Shown in pieces: positions 55,377 through 64,000 of a stretch of 64,000 bases of DNA. The notes beneath the pieces were generated by a model. That model was not told where the DNA came from and searched no databases. It saw only the letters and a program-made list of their open reading frames with translations. The position numbers and the translations under genes are program-made. The DNA is taken from positions 706,558 through 770,557 of the forward strand of contig SCFE01000100.1 in assembly GCA_004352715.1 (NCBI GenBank), given 5' to 3'. The stretch is from Hofstenia miamia. Taxonomy: Eukaryota; Xenacoelomorpha; Acoela. Every line of letters begins with the position of its first letter. The first letter of the stretch is position 1.

Positions 55377-57520
55377 TTACTTTATCAATTCAGACCGTAT
55401 CTTTATATATGCGCTGTTCATTATTAAAAAAATATGTTGAGACAAGTCATAAGCATTGTAGTAATTGCGGATATGTTGTGAGCTTCGCATGAAATTTGAG
55501 GCAATGTAAGAACCTGCATAAGTACAGTTTTCGTAGAAAGTACGAGTATTGCAAATGTCAGATCTCAGATGTTTGCTGAAATATGTAGCCCATGCTATTA
55601 ATAAGGGTGACAAAAACGTCACTAACTGCAGAACTCAACGCAGGTGATGGTAATGTGAGTCTACCGCGAGACATTTCCGATATATATGTATTTGTTGCGA
55701 ATTTTGAAACGGAGTATACATGCCAATTGCGGCAATATGAAATCTTGCGAGCAGCGTATCCAGCATCATACTCTGCAATGTTGGAGGCAATATCTTCAAG
55801 CTCACTGTCTTCTTCCAATGTCATTCCAGAAATACATTTTTCTATAGCTTCAGGATGCGGGGTGTAATTTGTCTCTAAGATGTTTCAGTGCAGTCGTATC
55901 AAAGTCTTCTAATATTCAGCGAATTTTTATAATCTTATGGCTTTGTGATACTTCGTAGAACGCTACCAGGAAACGGCCAGCAGATTACTGTTTCAATTTA
56001 CCAAAGTATCGTTTAATGGGGTCAAACCAGACTTGTCAAAGAGCCGAGCCGAGCTTACGCACAATATTTGATACACAACAAGCCCAAAACGAGCCTATTT
56101 TAGGCAAAGCAAGTTTATAGTTCTGCTTGTTAATTTGATTATGGAGATTTTTCTTATTTTTTGCAATCAGTATGCCTTTCCTATAATCTTATTTAAGAAA
56201 TATTTTTTAAAGAATAGGAAGAGCAATGTAAAAAATTCTTTGAGAACAATACTTCTAAAAATAATACCGAGTTAAAACAAGCCCCATTCAAAGATTTTAT
56301 TTGGCGAGACGAGCCGAGCCGAACTTACACAAAACTTAAACGAGCCGAGCTTGGAAGTGCCGGCTCATTGACAAGTTTGGGTCAGACTGTAATTTACGTG
56401 GCAATTTAAACTCGTATCCCTAGCCAAGAAGTTCCTCCGAAAGATTAGCAGCAGCTCGAGATGTTATGGATATTGCACTGAGAGTTTGATGTGAAAAACC
56501 ATATCCTCCTGCTGCTTTCTATTCATCAATCCAAATCGAAAACTTTCTCAGGAAGTCAATTTTACCATCATCAGATCTAATTCCACAAGCCAGTTGGTTA
56601 GGATGACTAATCGAATTGCAATTCATAATGTTCCACCAGATGTAGAAAAGTTTTATAAATTCGCCAGTGGAATGAGCGACAGTGTCATCAGGTAAATACT
56701 GTTGTAAGGGGACACCAGTTGAAATGTCGAAAATAGCAAGAGCCAAAGGCACGTTTTGTTTCTTGTTCGAATGATGAAGAGCTCTGTATGCCAGTTTGTG
56801 AGCTTTCAGAACCGATCCCAATATCGACAGATGCTGAGTGTAGGAATAAGAAATGAGCTCTTTTGCAGTTCAGCCAATTGTTTCGAACGGTCTTGATCGT
56901 AGAACGCATAAAAAATATGACTTTGCGTAGATATAAGAGTATTGGTATTGCTAGAGTTGAAATCATTGCTCCGTTGCCACAAAAGTTAAGAGTTTGACAT
57001 TGTTACTATGATCATCGGACATTATGCCGCGTACTCGAATTCCTAATTCACGCACATTGTCAAGAATTGGTAAAATATCTTGCTCAGTTTCATCTGCATT
57101 GAGTGATACAAGTGGCTTTGTCTTAATGCAAATTGGCTTCCCATGATTAATTGGAACCAGCAAAAATCCAAATATGCGTTTGTATAATGTATTGTCAGGC
57201 GACATACCGACAATTGTTTTATCATCGTAGGGTACGTCAGCTTGAAGTTACATTTAATCTAGAACAATTGTGCAATCCTCAATAATTTTATCGGCACTTG
57301 CCAATTCTGCTATCAACGCATTAGTGTTGATAGCCGCCTGAAACAATCTTTCTTAGCATGCGTACATGAGGAAGCCATTTCTGCAGTAATTTATAAGCTC
57401 TTAGTGACGTATAACGCAACTTGATCACTCCTTCAGAATAAGGAATTTTCTTCTTTTGTATCTGTGCTATAAATCTCATCAAAAACATTGGTAACTACAG
57501 TTCTCATCTTCGTTACGTAA
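55377..57520 (-). pseudogene. P-element/THAP9-like transposase, broken and interrupted
   Basis: Read downward on the minus strand, blocks of the P-type transposase appear in order: KKIPYSEGVIKLRYTSLRAY and LLQKWLPHVRMLRKIV (early helical region); TIVLD with stops then DKTIVGMSPDNTLYKRIF, the RNase H-like core with a probable catalytic Asp; LDNVRELGIRVRGIMSDDHS, the second core block; AHKLAYRALHHSNKKQNVPL and VAHSTGEFIKLFYIWW (GTP-binding insertion region); QSDPIKRYFGKLKQ, the DPxExxFGxxR block, restored only when the MITE is ignored; and SNIAEYDAGYAARKISYC plus SRGRLTLPSPALS. No THAP zinc finger was found. Stops, frame changes and a hAT MITE at 56028-56379 inactivate it. A Tc1-like relic lies directly upstream. 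Confidence 0.82.
56028..56379. mobile_element. hAT-type MITE inside the P-like transposase, 352 bp
   Basis: The left end CAGACTTGTCAAAGAGCC and the reverse complement of the right end CAAACTTGTCAATGAGCC match at all but two of 18 positions. The 8-bp target duplication is GGTCAAAC (56020-56027) and GGTCAGAC (56380-56387). GAGCCGAGCCGAGC-type subterminal repeats face inward from both ends. It interrupts the P-like reading frame exactly between Asp-Pro-Ile-Lys and the preceding Leu-Gln-Ser codons' neighbourhood, so it inserted after the P-like element. Confidence 0.9.
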
Positions 57521-57589
57521 AAGGAACGCAATTATTGTTATCCAATCAAAGTGGCAATTTATGTAACTGATGGAGTAAACATGATAGTG

Positions 57590-58380
57590 TAGCATCCAGT
57601 ATATTAATAGCATAGTCCACCCCCACGCGTTTTCCAATGGATTGATATTAGGAGAACTCGGTGGCCACTAAAGAAATTGAATGTTTTTCTATGGCTTGAA
57701 ATATTTTGTTTCCACCATCTTGCTACAATAGCCAGCTGTTGAGGTATAAAGCATTTGCATATGGAACAAACTCCAACACAATTTCGCAAATTGCAATATG
57801 ACAGTGCACCCCAAATTATAAATTTTGGACAGATTTACGACTTTTTCGTAGGCCCTTCCTGCTGACTACAGCAGTTATCCTTGGCTATTTTGATGCAGTT
57901 GAAAAATGCACTCATCTGAAAGAAAAACTTCTTGAAACTATAACTTCACCAAGTTTCTGCAAAACTCCGTCATTTTCTACGCCCAAATCTGTGATGTTCG
58001 GTAGAATTTTAGGCAGTTTTTTATTTATACTTGATGTAGTCAATGACCGATACATTGTCGAATGATGAACAGAAATTCCAGTCCTTTGTGTGAATGGTTG
58101 AGCTATGTCTCGTCCAGAGGAAATGGGATTTCTCAAAGATAAGTTGGTCAATCTCTGCTTTTCATGTTCTGACTTAAAATTTCACATGACGGCCACTTCC
58201 AGCTTTTCTTTGGATTGATCCACCACTTTTCAGAACTTTAAAAATTCGGCAGAATGTAATCTTTGGCATGCCTGATGCTGTGTGTAAAAAACTAGAATCA
58301 TGGATGACGTTGTGATACAGAAATTCAACTGTGTTTCTTTTGTTCTGCATGACTACGCTAAACACCTGCAAAAACTGCAA
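57590..58380 (-). pseudogene. Tc1-like transposase relic
   Basis: Minus-strand pieces in order: GMPKITFCRIFKVLKSGGS and QRKAGSGRH (helix-turn-helix followed by the GRPR-like hinge), SLRNPISSGRDIAQPFTQRT and SVHHSTMYRSL (second helix-turn-helix), and near the low-coordinate end WPPSSPNINPLENAWG, the Tc1 WPxxSPDLNPIENLW block with the final catalytic Glu. The core between is in several frames with stops. Terminal inverted repeats were not found. It adjoins the P-like pseudogene on the same strand, but the two families are unrelated. Confidence 0.78.
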
Positions 58381-59500
58381 TTTTGCAGTTATTTGTAATC
58401 ATTCAAATTGAACCATCGTTGGTTACGTCATTATGTGCGCTACAAATCCCACTGATCATTTTCTTATCAGAGTAACACAACAAAATATATTAACAACAGT
58501 CCTGAGACAAATTATACCCTGCTTTCGCATACATCACACGGCAAAAAAGGTGTAGAGTTGTGCACCTGTGACTAATCAGAACAATTCTATTTATATATCT
58601 TATTAGTCTTTAGTAAACAGTGAAATATAAGCAGAGCGTTTTCTATAATTTTTTGCTAGTGTGCGATTACTCAACTATTGTTACTCATTTTGTTCATTTG
58701 AAAAACACACACCATTATTTGTCTATAAATCCTTGTTTTGAACAACACTGTGCATGAAATAAATAAAAACAATGATTTTTTGAATCATTAGTTTTATACG
58801 TCTTTAAGTTAAATATAGTACAAAACCTCATGTTCAGCAGTCAAAGTATTGAATAAAATAAAAACAAAGATGTTGGGATGAATTTTTCAATATATTTTCT
58901 GAAGCAATTTACCCCATAAATAATCACTCAGTTCTTAACTACTGACATGTCCAGTATAAACCTGCTTACACAACTGATATGGTTTTGCTTGAAATAATTC
59001 ATTGTTGTTACATTTTTAAAATTTGCAAACTAAGTTAATAAAATATAAAGTCGGTTTATTATAATTTTCAGTTTTCCAATTACTAAATCTCGTGATTCCT
59101 CCCTTGATACCGATTTACCTCCTGTGGCCAATAAATCAAAAGATTATATTTCATTATCCACTACTTAATTATGCATTGAAAAGATTCCTAGAAGAACTAC
59201 CGTTTTAATTACCACTCTGTATAGGACTACTATATGAATGTTTAATTTAGCCAAGAGTACATCAATTAATAATGTATTTCGTCAAAAGACCCATAGATTG
59301 GGGTAATCTATTGCAATTTTTAGTGAGTCTTTGTGAATTTTGATTTGGTCAAGCAAAATTATAGAATTTTAAAAAATTCTTTTAAATTATCCTTAAAATT
59401 ATTGAGAATTGATTGCAGCAACAATTAATATTTATCCATACTCCCAACGCGTTATTTAAGAACAAAAACCAATTTCTTCACATTTTCCAACAATTATATT
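58381..59500. other. Gene-free stretch
   Basis: AT-rich; nothing that I can support. Confidence 0.4.
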
Positions 59501-60960
59501 CAAACCTTTTAAAAAATGTGTGAACATTTTGATATGGAATCATCTATGGGTAAGTGCCAATGTTGCAAGAAGCTCTATTTTCCCAACTGGCAGCAGAAAC
59601 GAATCGAATTGCTTTCATCCAGCCCAGCTGGTCTGACCTGAAGCTCAACCCACACCACAAATCACATTACAGTTAGAGGTACCAAAAACTAAGAAGCAAG
59701 CCTCACAAGAAAAATAAGTCTTGAATAATATGGAAATGGGCCTAGTGAATTACTAACAACAGCCCCCAGCACCTACAGGTAACTGATACAGTATTAGTAT
59801 AAGCTGAATAATGATAATCCTAGAAATGAATTTAAATCTTTAGTACAGCGAAGAACTTAAATCCATTTGTTTTTCAGTGAATCCAAAACTAGACTTGCCT
59901 TTGATAACTGACAAATTCTTAAACAGTAAGATGAAAGATATGCTTAGTCGCGTTAATCATCAACGAACATCATGTTCAAGCACGTTTTAAACAAAATTCA
60001 GCTGCTGAATTGGACAACCTTTTCGACATTGACTCTTGTTCCTGTTCACTGAACACTGTAATCTACCCAAGTACACATCACTTATGTTTGTTCTCCATAT
60101 TTTGAAGATCAACAATAAAAAAGGGTTAAAAGTATGCCTTCCAGATGTCTACCGTGGACATAGCATTGCTAAGAGGCAAGAACTTTGAAGAAGCAAATAC
60201 ATGTAAAGCTTATACTAAGCCCAAAGCTGACGACGCTGAAACAGTCTCATAGCTTGAAGAGTTGCATGAGCTTTTAAGCAGCTATTGCTTGCATTCTGCA
60301 TCAAAATGAACTTCCACTTAATGATGCATTTAAGTTTTAGTGTTCACTCAGTAGACATTGGGCAGAAAATATATATAATGTACCACAGGTAAAGTTTGAT
60401 GCTACGAAAATTCCAATCGTTGATGGAATCACTACAGGTAAGGTGGTTGATAGCTCTTAGCCATAGCCAGTAACTATTGTTTGAGTATTGAAAAGACATA
60501 AGACAAAGTAGTGTAACTGACAGGTATCCTTTTTACATAATTGCTCCACTTAAACCATGTCATGAAACTTTCAGTAATTTTTTGTGAATACGGAAGAGAG
60601 TGAACTGAAAAACTTAGTTCAATTTATCGTTGCTGCTTATATCGTTCTGGATTTGAAATAAAAGTCTCCTCGAAGGATTAAAACAGATTTATACGAGCGA
60701 AAACAATGGAGTTTTGCAAAAACTTGGAGAAGCTACAGTTTTAAGGACGTATTTTTCTCAAAATGAGTGCATTTTTCAGGGATTAGTCAGCAGTAAAGCT
60801 TAAGAAAGATTGCCAAAATTCTGTCCAAATGTCTTGGTTTAGGGCGCAGATTCATATTCGAGGTTATATTTGAAAGTTATCCCCGAAGGCACTATTAACA
60901 ATTAAAAATATTGCGAAATTGTGTTGGAGTTCCATAGCAAATGCTTATTACCCCAACAGC
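59501..60960 (+). other. Less AT-rich region with coding-like scraps
   Basis: Plus-strand scraps such as PLITDKFLNSKMKDMLSR (about 59895) and AAELDNLFDIDSCSCSLN (60001-60054) read like protein, and local GC content is higher. Frames are short and stops frequent. It is probably a worn gene or mobile element that I cannot identify. Confidence 0.25.
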
Positions 60961-62904
60961 GAAATATCTGAGCAAGATGGGTCCCCAAATTCTCCAAATA
61001 TTGATTGAAAGAATCGTCGTTCATACATAGAAATCTGATGAACTGTATTTCTCTGCGTTTATCCAAATGCTTAGAAAACATCGAGATATTTGTAAAAACT
61101 TAAACCATGTGTTTGTAACCAATTCATTTTGTTATTACCCCAATTTTCTGTTGGTAAATATGTTCATCCGTTTGGCTGTAAATTAATTTTTTTGCGTATA
61201 GATATGGTTAAAATTACGAAAAATCTCTAATTTTATAAGGCGACCAGTTTTTGCTTTGTTTGGATCACTTTAGTATATTTTACTTCAAATCGCCAACCAG
61301 TGCTTACAAAAGTCCTTGATTCGGATTGTCGGAATTTGGCAGCACTCTGTCGAATTTAAACGTGTAACATATGAACATAATAATTTTAGAAATTTTTGCT
61401 CAACATTCATTGCGCATACCTGTAATAATAAGTAATAAATTCCCAAAAAGCTGTTTTAAAATTCAATATTTCGATTAATATTTAAGTGTCTATAGATTTG
61501 CATTAATTCATTCTCAATATTTCCATATTTTTAGAAAATAATGAATTATTCAGAAGTCTAGTAGCATACTAAATATATAAATTTTGCATTTTTTCTGTCA
61601 TTCAACTTTTATGTTTCGAAACTCTTACCAATCAATACATATAATTGCAAATTGTCAAATGACAATTAGAGAACTAATAATTTAGAAATTCACTTGGTTC
61701 ATTTATTTCAATGTGCTAAGGTTTAAATTCCAATTGTATCTAAATGATGAATAATTTGAAAGTTTAATTTATTTATGTTCCAATACAATATGTTTTTAAT
61801 TCTTTGTATTTTCCAACACTGGATCTCTTATGATTATTAGATCAGAAATCAGCAAATTTAGGATAGCATATTATGAATATTAATTTTATCTATCCATTGT
61901 TTACTTCAAAATGTATTTGGATATTTACTAAGTAGACCAACATCCACCCTAATATTATATTCAAATGGCTTAGATATTGCTAATTTCCTATTAGCAAGAA
62001 AGATATTTAATTTATTTAATCAATTTCTCTCTGCTTAGCAAACAAATATTCCACATTGTTTGCATTTTAGCCTGGAAATTTGTTTGCCAAAATCGTGTAA
62101 TGATTGAAATTCCAGAGTTTTTTTTATAAAATTGTAAAGAAAACACTGTCTAGGAATTCAATAATGATCTAAAGCGGGAATAAATATATCACTTCGAATG
62201 TTCTAAAAATTGATTTTTTCAATGATAGGGTTGTCAAAATAATATAAGAGGTAGGAAAGTATTGTAAATCTAAGAAAATCTTCATACATTTTAAGAAATT
62301 CAATTTGATTTGGATTCAAAATATCGCTGTTTTAAAATTATAAATGTGAAAGAAGTTGCAAATAACTGGTTGGTAGAAAGTAATTAATCAACTCCAATCA
62401 ATAAATTTAACAAATCTCAAGATCAAATAATCCGAAGATGAAATATACTGTAAACCTCAATATTATTGTATCGATCTTAGGTTTCTATGAAAATTAATCA
62501 TTCCAGCATATTGGAAATGGGTTGCATACATATATAGCTTTGACTAATTTTAATAAGAGGAAAATATAGATATCCTTAGAAATATCAATTTTGCTCAGTC
62601 TAGCATTGTCTGTATAAATTCAAAGTATGCGCCTCAAGTGTTTACTCTTACACTTAGGGTTTTGTTAAAGAAAATTGTTCACTATGCTTACTCATCCATT
62701 CGAACTTCAAAGATAAATATTTTTGATATTTTCAAAAGAACTTTTTAAAAAATTTTTTATCAAAATCAAAAAAAATTCTTAATTTGGTCCTTAAAATATT
62801 TTAGGAAATTTTAATTCATTCATCGCAAATTGCTCTAACTCTGAAGTCACCGCCACCATCATAAGCGATCTACTTCAACAGCTAAGATACCTTTTTTATT
62901 AGCT
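60961..62904. other. Gene-free stretch
   Basis: AT-rich without supported features. 61275-61370 resembles 50950-51040. Confidence 0.35.
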
Positions 62905-63254
62905 ATGTCGTGCGAATTATTATATTTTTGTTTACAGACGCCCAGGCTATGGAAAAATTACTATAACCCTAAATTCAAATTGAAACTCAAATTTGTTTTC
63001 AAAGTAAAATTATTACTCTTTACTTATATTTTCCTTATTTCGACATTCAAATCCAATGAGGATGTCTCGCTCTTACCAGTTCAGTTTTACTTCAATACAT
63101 ATAACTCAACTATTCACTATTCAAAAACAGCTTTAACTTTCTTAACCAGGCGCATTTGTATTATCATAATCGATTTAAAAAACTCATTTGTTATTTCTCT
63201 CATAATTTTCCTATTATTAGCAGTATATGGTATTGAGACTAATCCCGGTCCGAT
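62905..63254 (+). pseudogene. LINE 5' leader with 2A-like motif, first copy
   Basis: A frame from an ATG at 62905 with hydrophobic stretches (KLLLFTYIFLISTF; RICIIIIDLKNSFVISL) leading into LLAVYGIETNPGP. It matches the 2A ribosome-skipping motif D-[VI]-E-x-N-P-G-P except that Gly replaces Asp. The copy stops at the single n at 63255, beyond which 284 bp are repeated, so this piece is probably the other haplotype or contig end of the next feature. The upstream 70 bases are unique to it. Confidence 0.7.
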
Positions 63255-63255
63255 N

Positions 63256-64000
63256 AATTCAAATTGAAACTCAAATTTGTTTTCAAAGTAAAATTATTAC
63301 TCTTTACTTATATTTTCCTTATTTCGACATTCAAATCCAATGAGGATGCCTTGCTCTTACCAGTACAGTTTTACTTCAATACATATAACTCAACTATTCA
63401 CTATTCAAAAACAGCTTTAACTTTCTTAACCAGGCGCATTTGTATTATCATAATCGATTTAAAAAAGTCATTTGTTATTTGTCTCATAATTTTCCTATTA
63501 TTTGCAGTATATGGTATTGAGACTAATCCCGGTCCGATTTTAAATTTTGAATCATACATCAAAAAATTGAATACCGGCTCAGATATTGTAAATTACGTAC
63601 ATTTAAATTTTCAGAATCTAAGTATTAAAACTCGTGAAAAGTGTATTTAAAATATTAATAATTTTAAATCATCCCTCTTATCAGAAAATTGTTTTCCTGT
63701 ATATTCTGCATCAAATATAAATGAAATGCTAAAAAATTTCTCAGACATTTTTGAATTTTACCTCAACAGATTTTGCCCTGAAAGGAAAATAATGGTTAAA
63801 TCCACAGCCAAATCCAAAGCAAACAATACTTTTTCTAACAAACCCTGGATATCTGACACTTTTAAAGCTTTAATTCGCGAAAAGAACAAAGCATATAAAC
63901 ATTTTATAAATTCTCGAACTAACAAGAACTTTACTGCCTATAAAAAGGCCAGAAATGCCTCCAATATTGCATCTCGTAGGGCATTCAATGAATTTATCAA
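63256..64000 (+). pseudogene. CR1/Jockey-like LINE with 2A-like leader and endonuclease deletion
   Basis: Repeats the leader (63256-63539) with the same YGIETNPGP motif, then enters YVHLNFQNLSIKTREKC, the usual start of an APE-type endonuclease. It meets a TAA at 63648-63650 and continues in the same frame with INNFKSSLLSENCFPVYS and PWISDTFKALIREKNKAY, YKKARNASNIASRRAFNEF. The latter is the linker between endonuclease and reverse transcriptase. The endonuclease body (TETW, GDFN and SDH blocks) is missing, so an internal deletion removed roughly 200 codons. The frame is open to the window edge. Of the two 2A-type LINEs here this is the less decayed. Confidence 0.8.

Noticed and set aside
55592-55867. 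91-codon plus-strand frame opposite the P-like transposase
   Set aside because: Shadow of the minus-strand C-terminal transposase region.

Overview
This is an AT-rich, low-gene-density stretch of a metazoan nuclear genome. The evidence for an animal is a rhodopsin-family GPCR with LDL-receptor class A repeats, a spliced synaptotagmin C2B exon, GT-AG introns, and a transposon load of non-LTR LINEs, a Penelope-like element, mariner/Tc1, P-like, hAT and piggyBac-like elements. I cannot name the species. The window is a draft scaffold: it has two gaps of exactly 1000 N, one of 129 N, two of 21 N and three single n's. At three joins the same sequence appears on both sides of the gap, which looks like unmerged contig ends or haplotypes.

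Layout. 1-5.7 kb: no convincing gene, one MITE and one duplicated contig end. 5.7-6.5 kb: piggyBac-like element. 6.6-8.4 kb (+): the one long intact coding region, a three-LDLa-repeat GPCR. 9.3-10.7 kb: dead mariner (TA duplication) and a hAT MITE (perfect 8-bp duplication). 14.4-14.5 kb (-): a single synaptotagmin C2B exon. 15.4-18.2 kb: a mariner MITE with about 90-bp inverted repeats, a Penelope-like reverse transcriptase relic (-) interrupted by a piggyBac-like MITE, and another mariner/Tc1 transposase tail. 19.9-20.1 kb (-): a clean 55-codon exon of unknown product. 21.65-22.7 kb: decayed mariner (-) with a D,D34D triad. 23.1-24.6 kb: duplicated block. 28.4-29.1 kb: second MITE copy and an adjoining MITE. 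29.6-29.8 kb (-): relic of a DNL-type zinc-ribbon gene. 30.7-31.95 kb: hAT-like element. 34-39.4 kb: CR1/Jockey-like LINE with a 2A-like motif, split by about 2.1 kb that contains a palindromic CCACTGGTGG minisatellite. 41.6-42.8 kb: third MITE copy and a hAT element with an hATC remnant. 43-47 kb (-): coding-like segments of unknown identity. 47.2-48.9 kb: TAA microsatellites, tRNA-like A/B-box modules, then an internally deleted LINE resembling the R4/Dong group. 54.8-58.4 kb: hAT-like copy, a P-element-like transposase pseudogene (-) carrying a hAT MITE, and a Tc1-like remnant. 62.9-64 kb: another 2A-type LINE running off the window.

Host genes are few (the GPCR, two or three isolated exons, one relic) and do not form a functional unit. 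The exons are probably parts of large minus-strand genes with very long introns filled by mobile DNA. I found no prokaryotic-type system, CRISPR array or virus. Most notable are the LDLa GPCR lacking leucine-rich repeats, the tRNA-like/TAA/LINE arrangement, the 2A-like LINE leaders, and the nested transposons with readable target-site duplications.
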